Shown: positions 1 through 6,765, numbered from the stretch's first letter. The stretch: DNA of 10,651 nt from an uncultured Oscillospiraceae bacterium (GCA_900552285.1 URYV01000043.1:1-10651); one strand, 5' to 3'. Program-made: numbers and translations. Notes: generated by a model not told the origin, from the letters alone.

Positions 1-521
1 AGGAAAAAAACAGCGACTTTAAATTTGAAAATTCCACCGTTGTTGCGGCGGACAACATAAATTCAACCGGAACCTTCACCGTGAATTCCGGCTCTCTTCG
101 CGGCGTTTCTGTTCATGACCCGGTTATAACCGCCGACGGGCTTGTGGGTTATGTTTCGGAGGTTCAGGCCACCTATTCGGTCGTCGAAACCGTTCTTTCG
201 CCCAATCTCAACGTCGGTGTGATTGACAGCCGAACAAGAGAAACGGGAATCCTTGCGGGAAGCGAATCGCTTTCCGGCAAGGGAAAAACACGGCTTTCCT
301 ATTTGAGCCGAAATTCCTCGGTCGCAATGGGGGATTACCTTATTACATCGGGGGTGGGCGGAGTTTTTCCCGAGGGAATTATCGTCGGAACCGTGGAAGA
401 AATCGGAACCGAAACGGGAGGAGTTTCCCTCTTTGCCGAGGTGGACCCGGCGGTTGATTTTTTGTCAATTTCCCAAGTTATGATTATAACCGAATTTGAA
501 GGACAGGGTATTACCGAATAA
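1..521 (+). CDS. mreC: MreC, rod-shape-determining protein (C-terminal part, 5' truncated)
   Basis: The gene enters from the left edge; the open frame runs from base 3 (codons E-K-N-S-D-F) to a TAA at 519-521. About 172 residues are visible, so the N-terminal membrane anchor and most of the coiled coil are missing. The visible part fits the periplasmic-side beta domains of MreC. Near the left edge is a segment reading VVAADN followed by S-T-G-T-F-T-V, then the family-typical GVSVHDPV, GLVGYV, GDYLITSGVGG and FPEGIIVGTV stretches. MreC is a bitopic membrane protein that links the MreB cytoskeleton to the PBP2/RodA wall-synthesis complex during lateral growth. mreD follows with a one-base gap and PBP2 comes next, the classic mre cluster order. 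mreB presumably lies upstream, outside the window. The GTG at 81 is an internal codon, not the start. Identification rests on motif resemblance plus neighbours. Confidence 0.93.
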   Translation, partial: EKNSDFKFENSTVVAADNINSTGTFTVNSGSLRGVSVHDPVITADGLVGYVSEVQATYSVVETVLSPNLNVGVIDSRTRETGILAGSESLSGKGKTRLSYLSRNSSVAMGDYLITSGVGGVFPEGIIVGTVEEIGTETGGVSLFAEVDPAVDFLSISQVMIITEFEGQGITE

Positions 522-522
522 A

Positions 523-1047
523 ATGAACACAGATATAAAACCCGTAAAAAAGAAAAATCACGCATTTATAGGTCGGATGGCGATACTTTGCGCCGTCGGC
601 CTTGTGCTGTTTTTTATACAAAACGTGCCCTATTCGATACTCACCGTAAGCGAAGTCACGCCCAATATGCTTGTCGCTCTTGCCGTTGCGGTTTCCTTCT
701 TTTTCGGTGAAACGGCAGGGGGCTTTTTCGGCCTCTTTTCGGGAATTCTTTTGGACCTTTATACAAGTCCGGGCTTTCCGATAAATGCGCTTTTTATGCT
801 TTTCATCGGCTGCGCCTGCGGTCTTGTGGCAAGACTTTTGCTGACCAAAAATCTTGTTTCGGCGATTATTCTTTGTCTTGTGTGCCTTGTGCTGTATAAT
901 TTTGTTTGCCTTCTTTGCTTTCGCGGCGGTTTTTCGGCCGAAGGAATGTGGTTTTTAAGAAACAGATTTTTGCTCACGACGTTATATTCGTGGATTTTTA
1001 TTATTCCGTGGTATTTTTTGTGTAAAAAGCTTTCCAAAGGACTTTAA
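523..1047 (+). CDS. mreD: MreD, rod-shape-determining membrane protein
   Basis: This is a 174-residue, very hydrophobic protein with a basic N-terminus (KPVKKK) followed by about five membrane segments. One starts near AILCAVGLVLFF, another is in PNMLVALAVAVSFFF, then GFFGLFSGILLDL, SAIILCLVCLVLYNF and the C-terminal WIFIIPWYFL. Size and topology are normal for MreD. The phrase G-L-F-S-G-I-L-L-D-L resembles the family's conserved loop. MreD is a partner of MreC and RodA/PBP2 in the elongation complex. The ATG at 523 begins one base after the mreC stop. The frame is also open to a TTG at 496, but that lies inside mreC and has no better ribosome site, so ATG 523 is chosen. No strong Shine-Dalgarno precedes it (only purine-rich bases about 15 nt upstream), so translation is probably coupled to mreC. 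Individual MreD proteins are poorly conserved; context is the main support. Confidence 0.9.
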   Translation: MNTDIKPVKKKNHAFIGRMAILCAVGLVLFFIQNVPYSILTVSEVTPNMLVALAVAVSFFFGETAGGFFGLFSGILLDLYTSPGFPINALFMLFIGCACGLVARLLLTKNLVSAIILCLVCLVLYNFVCLLCFRGGFSAEGMWFLRNRFLLTTLYSWIFIIPWYFLCKKLSKGL

Positions 1048-1051
1048 ATAA

Positions 1052-1057
1052 AGGAGG
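1052..1057 (+). promoter_or_regulatory. Shine-Dalgarno site for mrdA
   Basis: AGGAGG seven bases before GTG 1065. It decides the start: the alternative GTG at 1059 lies next to this site and could not use it. Confidence 0.85.
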
Positions 1058-1064
1058 GGTGTTT

Positions 1065-3092
1065 GTGAGAAAACAAAAGGATAATTCCGGCCGCCGTATT
1101 GCCGTGTTAAGCGGAATACTCGCCGCCGTGATTTTGCTTTATTCCGTACGGCTTGTGGATTGGCAGCTTATTCATAAGGATAAATACGAAGCTCAGTCCA
1201 TTGCCAACGTGGCGACGTATACCACCATAAACGCCGCTCGAGGAGAAATTTATGACCGATACGGGCGTCCGCTCGTTCAAAACAAGGACAGCTATAACAT
1301 TGTTTTCAATCGACTTTATCTGAAGGATTCCGATTTGAATGACACGATTCTTGCCATGACGGGACTGCTTACCTCAACGGGAGAAACATGGAAGGATAAA
1401 TGTCCGCTGACAAAATCCGCTCCGTATGAATTTGAGGATAACAGAAGTATTTCCTCCGACACTATGAAATCCGAGCTTGGCCTTGCGCATTATGCCACGG
1501 CTCAGAACTGCTGGGACGCCATGGTGGAGAAATACAAGCTGTCGGATTACGACGACGCAACAAAGCGTATGATAATGGGAATAAGGCTGACAATGCTTGT
1601 GGCCGATTATTCCGACGCAATTCCTTATACCTTTGCCGAGGGCGTTTCCATCGACACGGTCACAAAAATCAAGGAGGCATATTCCAACCTTTCGGGTGTC
1701 GAAACCGAAATCGACAGCACAAGAGAATATGTTTCGGGCGACCTTGCTCCCCACATTCTCGGTAACATGGGTCTTATTTATGCCGAGGAATGGGACGAGC
1801 TTAAGGACAAAGGATATTCGTTTGACGACTCCATAGGAAAATCCGGCATCGAAAAGGCCTGCGAGGATCAGCTCCGCGGCAAATCGGGATATACCAAAAC
1901 CGTCCGCGACTCGTCGGGAAAGATTGTTTCGAGCTCTGTTTCCACCGAACCGCAACCGGGAAATTCGGTTGTTTTGACAATCGACAAAAAAATGCAGGAA
2001 ACGGCTCAAAATTCCCTTAAAAATATGATTGATTCCCTTCGCGGCACGAAGGACGGGCAGTATGCAAATGCCGGCGCCGTTGTGGCCGTAAAGGTCAACA
2101 CCGGCGAGGTGCTTGCCGCCGCCACATATCCCTCGTATGACATTGATACATACAACAACTCGTATGACAGCCTTCTTTCCGACAGCTCAAATCCGCTGTT
2201 TAACCGCGCCTTCAGCGGTGTTTACGCCCCCGGCTCCACCTTTAAGCCCGCCACCGCATCAATCGGACTTCAGGTCGGCGCGATTACTCCGAGCGAGACA
2301 ATTTTCTGCTCCCGTGTATACACCTACTACCGCGACTATCAGCCAACCTGTCTGCACTATGACGGCGATATAAACGTCACGACGGCGATAAAGGTGTCGT
2401 GTAACTATTTCTTTTATGAGACCGGACGCAGAATCGGAATTGAAAAGCTGAACGAATTTTGCAGACGGTTCGGACTTGGCGTAAAGTCGGGTATTGAAAT
2501 CGACGAGGCGGCGGGAATTCTTGCGGGTAAGGAATACCGCGATTCCATCGGAAGCGTATGGAACGCAGGTGACACGCTGCAGGCTGCAATCGGTCAGTCG
2601 GACAACGGATTTACACCTCTTCAGCTTGCAACCTACTGTGCAACTCTTGCCAACGGCGGCACAAGATACCGCGCAAGACTTGTTAAGGAAATTTGCAACT
2701 ATAACATGAATAGTGTTGTTTCGTCGGTCGAACCGGAGGTTATGGACACGGTGGGAATTGACGAACAGTATATCGACGTGGTAAAACAGGGAATGCTTTC
2801 GGTTACCACCGAATCGGCGGGTACCGCGTCGACCGCATTTGCAAACTATGCCTTGAAGGTGGGCGGAAAAACGGGTACGGCCACCGTTGTTGACAAGGGA
2901 CAGGAATACAACAACGGCGTTTTTATTGCCTTTGCCCCTTATGAAAATCCCGAAATTGCCGTTGTGACGGTTGTGGAAAAGGGCGGTTACGGCTCCAATA
3001 TCGCTCAGGTCACCCGTGATATTTTCGATTCGTATTTCTATTATCAGGGCGACACATATACCGGCGACAATGCTGGAACACTTATAAAATAA
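1065..3092 (+). CDS. mrdA: Penicillin-binding protein 2, peptidoglycan D,D-transpeptidase
   Basis: This is a 675-residue class B PBP that cross-links peptidoglycan during cell elongation, working with RodA and MreCD. An N-terminal membrane anchor spans about residues 11-35. The pedestal motif R59-G-E-I-Y-D-R65 follows, then a long dimerisation/linker region up to about residue 300, then the transpeptidase domain. All three active-site motifs are present: S391-T-F-K (nucleophile serine), S445-C-N and K602-T-G, the last inside GGKTGTA. It is longer than the roughly 630 residues of Escherichia coli PBP2. The excess lies in the linker (about residues 100-220), as is common in clostridial homologues. 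The start is GTG 1065, seven bases after an AGGAGG at 1052-1057. An in-frame GTG at 1059 overlaps that ribosome site and is rejected. mreD ends 17 bp upstream and a terminator follows directly. mrdA is preferred over ftsI because of the mre context. Confidence 0.95.
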   Translation: MRKQKDNSGRRIAVLSGILAAVILLYSVRLVDWQLIHKDKYEAQSIANVATYTTINAARGEIYDRYGRPLVQNKDSYNIVFNRLYLKDSDLNDTILAMTGLLTSTGETWKDKCPLTKSAPYEFEDNRSISSDTMKSELGLAHYATAQNCWDAMVEKYKLSDYDDATKRMIMGIRLTMLVADYSDAIPYTFAEGVSIDTVTKIKEAYSNLSGVETEIDSTREYVSGDLAPHILGNMGLIYAEEWDELKDKGYSFDDSIGKSGIEKACEDQLRGKSGYTKTVRDSSGKIVSSSVSTEPQPGNSVVLTIDKKMQETAQNSLKNMIDSLRGTKDGQYANAGAVVAVKVNTGEVLAAATYPSYDIDTYNNSYDSLLSDSSNPLFNRAFSGVYAPGSTFKPATASIGLQVGAITPSETIFCSRVYTYYRDYQPTCLHYDGDINVTTAIKVSCNYFFYETGRRIGIEKLNEFCRRFGLGVKSGIEIDEAAGILAGKEYRDSIGSVWNAGDTLQAAIGQSDNGFTPLQLATYCATLANGGTRYRARLVKEICNYNMNSVVSSVEPEVMDTVGIDEQYIDVVKQGMLSVTTESAGTASTAFANYALKVGGKTGTATVVDKGQEYNNGVFIAFAPYENPEIAVVTVVEKGGYGSNIAQVTRDIFDSYFYYQGDTYTGDNAGTLIK

Positions 3093-3098
3093 AAAAAT

Positions 3099-3129
3099 AA
3101 AGCTGTGAGTTTTATGTGCTCACAGCTTT
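3099..3129. terminator. Bidirectional intrinsic terminator between mrdA and the minus-strand operon
   Basis: A perfect 11-bp inverted repeat (AAAGCTGTGAG at 3099-3109, its complement at 3119-3129) encloses a 9-base loop. T-rich sequence follows on the plus strand. An A-rich tract precedes it (3090-3101), which becomes the U tract for minus-strand transcripts. It lies 6 bp after the mrdA stop and 5 bp beyond the nucleosidase stop, so it can close both converging operons. Confidence 0.92.
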
Positions 3130-3134
3130 TTATT

Positions 3135-3812
3135 TTATATACTGTTTATAATTCTGTCCGTGATTTCAAGACAGATGTCGGCCGAACGGTCGACCTCGGC
3201 AATAAATTCCTCTGCACCGCCGGTTATGCCGTCGGAAACGGTTTTCAAAATAAGACAGGGGATACCGCTTCGGTCACAGGTGAGAGCGACTGCTGCCGCC
3301 TCCATTTCGCAAATATCGGCGTCAAAATCCTCATGCAGCTTTATTTTATCCTCGGCCTTTCCGACGAAACGGTCTCCCGAGGCGCAGGTGACCGCCTTAA
3401 GCTCGGGGTGAAGGGCAACCGCCTTTTTAAAAAGCTCGGCATCGGGATAAATATATATGTCGTCATAACCCGAATGTTGACCGACCTTGACCGGGTCGAT
3501 TTCCGAAATGTCAAACTGATAGTGAACAACTCTTTCGACAATGCAGGTCTTTGCCTTGCTCATCTCGGGGGTCAGACCTCCCACAACGCCGAAGTTGACG
3601 ATCAAGTTTACACCGTATTTTGAAATCAGGTGCTGCGTTGCGGCTGCGGCGGCAATTTCACCCTCTCCGCTTTTTACAATGAGCAGCTCATAGCCCTTGC
3701 AGTCATATTTCATCACTTCAAAACCGCAGCATTCTTCGCATCTTTCGGGCTGTCCGTATTTCGACAGAACAGCCTCTATTTCCACGGCTACCATCATGCC
3801 GATTCTTTTCAT
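3135..3812 (-). CDS. MTA/SAH nucleosidase-like protein (Pfs/MtnN family)
   Basis: This 225-residue protein of the purine nucleoside phosphorylase/nucleosidase superfamily is probably cytoplasmic. MtnN enzymes hydrolyse methylthioadenosine and S-adenosylhomocysteine to adenine plus the thioribose product, in methionine salvage and detoxification. Compared from memory with E. coli MtnN, the start I-G-M-M-V-A-V-E-I-E puts E13 at the catalytic E12 position. The S48-G-E-G-E and N73-F-G-V-V-G-G-L stretches match the nucleoside pocket loops, M170-E-A holds the ribose-binding glutamate E171, and S193-D194-G supplies the catalytic aspartate. The segment between (about residues 96-145) is less like the model enzyme, so a related nucleoside could be the true substrate. 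For that reason no gene symbol is given. ATG 3812 has a GGAGG 10 bases upstream, inside the end of the preceding hydrolase gene, and its A is the last base of that gene's TAA. This indicates translational coupling. Confidence 0.82.
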   Translation of the reverse strand: MKRIGMMVAVEIEAVLSKYGQPERCEECCGFEVMKYDCKGYELLIVKSGEGEIAAAAATQHLISKYGVNLIVNFGVVGGLTPEMSKAKTCIVERVVHYQFDISEIDPVKVGQHSGYDDIYIYPDAELFKKAVALHPELKAVTCASGDRFVGKAEDKIKLHEDFDADICEMEAAAVALTCDRSGIPCLILKTVSDGITGGAEEFIAEVDRSADICLEITDRIINSI

Positions 3813-4696
3813 TATTCGTTTTCCTCCAAAATTTTAGTCAAAATTCCCGTGCTGCCGTTTTCATCGTGGCAGGTCCATGCTATGACATATCGATGCTTTC
3901 GGGAAAAGAAAAGGGTCTGCCCGTACATTCCGCCGGATATGGTAAAGGTTTTGTCTTTGCTGCCGGAAAATCCAAATCCGTAGAATCCGTCGTTGGGGAG
4001 CTCTCTTTGGCAGCTTGTGGATATATCGAGCCATTCCTTGCTTACAAGACGTTTGCCCTCCCAAATACCGCCGTCAAGACACATTTGCCCGAATTTTGCA
4101 AGATCCCATGTGCTCAAAAACAGGCCGGTTGCGCCCATCGAGTGACCGTGAGGGCATTTTGCGAAGCCCGCCGACTGAAATTTCATTGGTCTGAAAAAAC
4201 GCTCAAAAAGAAAATCTTCCAGTTCTCTTCCCGACACCTTTTCGATAACGCGTGAGATAATGTAATAATTTGAGTCGCTGTAATTCCATTGCTCACCGGG
4301 GGTATTTTCGGGAACATGTTCAAGCGCGATATTCAGATAATCGTCACAGCCTTCGGCGTCGATTATGTTGACGGGTGCGTCAACATCGAGGAAAGGCTCT
4401 TTGATCCCCGTTGTGTGAGTCAAAACATTGTGGAGAGTGACATTTTTCCACACTTCGCTTATATTCGGATAATCGTCGGCAAAAAATCCGTATATGTTAT
4501 CCTCAAGAGAAATTTTTCCCTCGTCGTAAAGCACCCCCAGCGCCGTGGAGGTTATCGCCTTTGAAATTGAATATATATCGTTGCAATCGTTTGCGGGAAC
4601 AATTTTCTCGGTCGTGCTATTGCCGTCCTTGATTTCGGTTATAAAATATACGTTAAGATTGTTGTCTCTTGCCGCCTTTGCAAGCTTTTCTATCAT
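3812..4696 (-). CDS. Beta-lactamase-fold serine hydrolase (class C / AmpC-like family), cytoplasmic
   Basis: This 294-residue protein belongs to the serine beta-lactamase/D-alanyl-D-alanine peptidase/esterase fold (PF00144 type). The nucleophile motif is S43-I-S-K46. L92-T-H-T-T-G is the conserved LLTHTSG-like loop. Y139-S-D aligns with the usual Y-x-N, with Asp in place of Asn. S254-G-G-M-Y-G corresponds to the third (HxG/KTG-like) motif. No signal peptide is visible, so it should act inside the cell, unlike secreted beta-lactamases. A peptidase, esterase or amidase role is more likely than antibiotic resistance. ATG 4696 is preferred over ATG 4729. AAGGA lies 9 bases before 4696, while 4729 has no ribosome site and lies only about 3 bases after the predicted transcription start. 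It is the first gene of an operon with the nucleosidase (stop and start share one base). The substrate is unknown. Confidence 0.85.
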   Translation of the reverse strand: MIEKLAKAARDNNLNVYFITEIKDGNSTTEKIVPANDCNDIYSISKAITSTALGVLYDEGKISLEDNIYGFFADDYPNISEVWKNVTLHNVLTHTTGIKEPFLDVDAPVNIIDAEGCDDYLNIALEHVPENTPGEQWNYSDSNYYIISRVIEKVSGRELEDFLFERFFRPMKFQSAGFAKCPHGHSMGATGLFLSTWDLAKFGQMCLDGGIWEGKRLVSKEWLDISTSCQRELPNDGFYGFGFSGSKDKTFTISGGMYGQTLFFSRKHRYVIAWTCHDENGSTGILTKILEENE

Positions 4697-4705
4697 GCTA
4701 TCCCT

Positions 4706-4710
4706 TCCTT
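4706..4710 (-). promoter_or_regulatory. Shine-Dalgarno site selecting the hydrolase start
   Basis: AAGGA on the minus strand, 9 bases before ATG 4696. The upstream in-frame ATG at 4729 has no such site. Two of these bases also belong to the -35 box of the opposing hslO promoter. Confidence 0.75.
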
Positions 4711-4736
4711 GACATATTTGCTTTTTCATATATAAT
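4709..4736 (+). promoter_or_regulatory. Consensus SigA-type promoter of hslO
   Basis: -35 TTGACA (4709-4714), a 16-base spacer, -10 TATAAT (4731-4736); both hexamers match consensus. The predicted start is near 4743, giving a 30-nt leader. No CIRCE or CtsR-like repeat is seen here. It faces and overlaps the minus-strand promoter at 4739-4767. Confidence 0.82.
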
Positions 4737-4738
4737 GG

Positions 4739-4767
4739 AGTATAGCATATATTTAAAGGATTGACAA
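4739..4767 (-). promoter_or_regulatory. SigA-type promoter of the hydrolase-nucleosidase operon
   Basis: On the minus strand: -35 TTGTCA (4767-4762), a 17-base spacer, -10 TATACT (4744-4739). The predicted start is near 4732, giving a leader of about 36 nt to ATG 4696. The -35 box overlaps the leader of hslO. Confidence 0.8.
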
Positions 4768-4772
4768 CATTT

Positions 4773-5657
4773 ATGGAAAATAAAAATCTTATAAGAGCAA
4801 TATCAAGAGACGGAAGCGCCTGTATAATGGCATGTGATTCGACCGAAATAGTAAACAGAGCCGCCGAAATTCATCGAACCTCTCTCACAATGACCGCCGC
4901 TCTCGGTCGTGCGCTGACGGCAACGTCGCTTATGGGCTCGATGCTGAAAAACGAGGGAAATACCCTGACAGTTCAGTTTAAGTGCGACGGACCCTGCGGA
5001 GGAATATGCTGCGTGAGCGACTGGCAGGGGAATGTGAGAGGCTACGTTGAAAAGCCGTCGGTCGAGCTCGCCCCAAACAGCCTCGGAAAGCTGGACGTGG
5101 GAGGCGCCGTCGGCGGAGGAACCCTTTACGTTATCCGTGATTTGGGATTTGAAGAGCCGACAATCGGAATGTGTCCCATCGAAAGCGGCGAAATTGCCGA
5201 GGACATTACCGATTATTACGCAAAAAGCGAACAGGTTCCCACGGCCTGCGCCCTCGGTGTGCTTGTGGACAAAAATTTCAAATGTACGGGCGCCGGCGGA
5301 TTTCTTGTTCAGCTTTTGCCGGGCGCCGACGAGGGAATAATTGATAAAATCGAAAATAATCTTAAAAATATTTCTTCCGTTTCCCGCATGATCAAGGACG
5401 GCAAAACGCCGTCAGACATAATAAATACCGTTTTTGAAGGCATTGAATATGATATTCTTGACGAGACGCATACCGAGTTTAAGTGCAATTGCAGCAGGGA
5501 AAGATATGAGAAAATCATGATTTCTCTCGGGAAAAAAGAGCTGCAAGACCTTAAAAACGAGGGTGAGCCGGTGGAAACGGTATGCAGCTTTTGCGGAAAC
5601 AAATATGTCTTTTCTCTCAACGACCTTGACGGATTTATTTCAAAAGCGACAAGATAG
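4773..5657 (+). CDS. hslO: Hsp33, redox-regulated molecular chaperone (HslO)
   Basis: This 294-residue protein is of normal Hsp33 length. Hsp33 is a cytosolic holdase. Oxidation releases a zinc ion from a C-terminal four-cysteine centre, unfolding the switch region and exposing the client-binding surface. The signature is present: C238-N-C240, then 30 residues, then C271-S-F-C274 (C-x-C ... C-x-x-C). The N-terminal chaperone domain contains the family stretches ALGRALTATSLMGSMLK, VQFKCDGPCG, GGGTLYVIRDLG and E-Q-V-P-T-A. ATG 4773 is chosen. An AAAGGA at 4755-4760 lies 12 bases upstream, rather far but usable, whereas the in-frame TTG at 4761 directly abuts it. The gene stands alone between a consensus promoter and a strong terminator, and is divergent from the hydrolase operon. 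It ends with TAG. Confidence 0.96.
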   Translation: MENKNLIRAISRDGSACIMACDSTEIVNRAAEIHRTSLTMTAALGRALTATSLMGSMLKNEGNTLTVQFKCDGPCGGICCVSDWQGNVRGYVEKPSVELAPNSLGKLDVGGAVGGGTLYVIRDLGFEEPTIGMCPIESGEIAEDITDYYAKSEQVPTACALGVLVDKNFKCTGAGGFLVQLLPGADEGIIDKIENNLKNISSVSRMIKDGKTPSDIINTVFEGIEYDILDETHTEFKCNCSRERYEKIMISLGKKELQDLKNEGEPVETVCSFCGNKYVFSLNDLDGFISKATR

Positions 5658-5684
5658 GATTTATCCGAATTTTATTATTAAAAA

Positions 5685-5713
5685 AAACAGCCGGAGTTTT
5701 TCTCCGGCTGTTT
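5685..5713. terminator. Bidirectional intrinsic terminator between hslO and the zinc-ribbon gene
   Basis: A perfect 12-bp stem (AAACAGCCGGAG at 5685-5696, complement at 5702-5713) with a 5-base T loop. T-rich sequence lies downstream on the plus strand and an A run (5680-5687) upstream serves the minus strand. It is placed between convergent genes and can stop hslO and the sigH-zinc-ribbon transcript. Confidence 0.93.
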
Positions 5714-5763
5714 ATGTTTTTGGATTACAGAAAACTTTTTCCGCTCCTCATTAACAGAAAAAA

Positions 5764-6045
5764 TTATTCCTGTTCTTCCTTCATTTTGGCAAAGCAGTCG
5801 CTGCAATAAACAGGACGGTCTTCGCGGGGCTGGAAGGGAACCTTGGCCTCTGCTCCGCAGGATGCGCAGGTTGCGGTGAACATCTGTCTTTCTCCTCTTG
5901 CAGCGTTCTTACGGGCGTCGCGGCAGGCTTTGCAGCGCTGCGGCTCGTTAACGAAACCTTTGGCCTCGTAGAATTCCTGCTCACCGGCGGTAAACACGAA
6001 TTCGGAACCGCATTCCTTGCAGATTAGGGTTTTGTCTTCAAACAT
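5764..6045 (-). CDS. Small protein with two four-cysteine zinc ribbons
   Basis: This 93-residue cytoplasmic protein has eight cysteines in two likely zinc sites. The first is C9-x2-C12 with C38-x2-C41, the 'RCxxCR' type of small zinc ribbon (zf-trcl-like). The second is C60-x2-C63, exactly 17 residues, then C81-x2-C84, with the conserved phrase V-P-F-Q-P-R-E-D-R-P-V-Y-C. Proteins of this layout are common in Clostridia and related anaerobes, but I know of no established function. Nucleic-acid or protein binding is a guess from the fold. ATG 6045 has GCGAGG about 9 bases upstream. The frame stays open upstream to the TAG stop of the sigma gene, 26 sense codons, with no ATG, GTG or TTG between. 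I see no clear promoter in the 78-bp gap, so cotranscription with the sigma gene is likely. The strong terminator at 5685-5713 lies downstream. Confidence 0.88.
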   Translation of the reverse strand: MFEDKTLICKECGSEFVFTAGEQEFYEAKGFVNEPQRCKACRDARKNAARGERQMFTATCASCGAEAKVPFQPREDRPVYCSDCFAKMKEEQE

Positions 6046-6123
6046 TTTTTTAACCTCGCTTGAAATTATTTTGCCCGCGGACGGATTTGCACCGACACCT
6101 TTGATAACAACGCTCTGCTTAAG

Positions 6124-6765
6124 CTACTGGGGCATATCATACTTGTCCTCAAAAAGCCGAATATAGTTTTTAAGCTTCCCCTTCGCACGGCAGACCGCAT
6201 TGTCAACCGATTTTCTGCTTATCGAAAGGCGCTCGGCAATGGTGTCATAGGAGCAGCCCTTAAGATAAAGCTCGAAAACCTCAAATTCCGTCTTTGAAAG
6301 CAGACCGGAAAGCCGGGCGTTTATCCGCTCGACCGTGTCCTTGCTTATAATGGCGTCCTCGGGATTTGGCTTTCGGTCATACAACAGACTTTCGGCGTCG
6401 GGACTGTCGTCGTCGCTTTGATCGATGTATAACAGGGAGGAAGGGGGGATTCTTTTTGCCGAAAGGGACATACGAACCGCCGAAATGATGTTGCGGTCGA
6501 TGCAAAGGAGAGCGAAGGTGTGAAAGGAGGCGCCTTTTTCGGGAGAAAAACTTCTGATTGCCTTTATAAGGCCGATCATTCCCTCCTGAATAAGGTCGTC
6601 GGAATCATATCCGTCGGAAAAATATCCCAAGGCGCGGCCGGCAACAATGGGCATATATCTGACGGTGAGAACGGTCAAAGCAGCGTCGTCGCCTTTGGCG
6701 GCGGACACGGCGAGCTGTTCGTCCGACGGTTCGGGGTCTTTTCCTTTAAAATCGTTCTTTTGCAT
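6124..6765 (-). CDS. SigH (Spo0H)-like RNA polymerase sigma factor
   Basis: This 213-residue sigma-70 family protein has the size of SigH. Region 2 spans about residues 33-103, with core-binding and -10-recognition sequence D57-L-I-Q-E-G-M-I-G-L-I-K-A-I and a following S-F-H-T-F-A-L-L-C-I-D-R-N-I-I-S-A-V. Region 4 spans about 150-205, with a helix-turn-helix ending K185-S-V-D-N-A-V-C-R-A-K-G-K-L. These stretches parallel Bacillus SigH from memory (D-I-V-Q-E-G-M-I-G-L, K-S-I-D-N-A), rather than ECF or sporulation-compartment sigmas. SigH directs early stationary-phase and sporulation genes in Bacillus and Clostridium; its regulon here is unknown. ATG 6765 is preferred over an in-frame TTG at 6777, because TGGAG lies six bases before the ATG and overlaps the TTG. 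No anti-sigma gene is adjacent. The gene ends in TAG and the zinc-ribbon gene lies in the same frame 78 bp on. Confidence 0.88.
   Translation of the reverse strand: MQKNDFKGKDPEPSDEQLAVSAAKGDDAALTVLTVRYMPIVAGRALGYFSDGYDSDDLIQEGMIGLIKAIRSFSPEKGASFHTFALLCIDRNIISAVRMSLSAKRIPPSSLLYIDQSDDDSPDAESLLYDRKPNPEDAIISKDTVERINARLSGLLSKTEFEVFELYLKGCSYDTIAERLSISRKSVDNAVCRAKGKLKNYIRLFEDKYDMPQ

Noticed and set aside
1374..2009. Long open frame (211 codons) on the minus strand inside mrdA
   Set aside because: It lies antisense to a PBP2 gene with all catalytic motifs; its translation has no recognisable domain and it has no ribosome site or promoter.
3105..3623. Plus-strand open frame of 172 codons opposite the nucleosidase gene
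   Set aside because: It starts inside the terminator hairpin and is the mirror of a gene with conserved catalytic residues.
3812..4696. Antibiotic-resistance beta-lactamase
   Set aside because: No signal peptide, a non-standard second motif (Y-S-D) and an operon with a nucleosidase all point to a housekeeping hydrolase of the same fold.
4694..4729. Upstream ATG at 4729 as the hydrolase start (11 extra residues)
   Set aside because: No ribosome site, and it would sit about three bases after the predicted transcription start; ATG 4696 has AAGGA at good spacing.
6046..6123. An extra small gene or N-terminal extension between the sigma and zinc-ribbon genes
   Set aside because: The frame is open and looks mildly protein-like (an I-K-G-V-G-A-N-P-S-A-G-K stretch), but no ATG, GTG or TTG is available in it.
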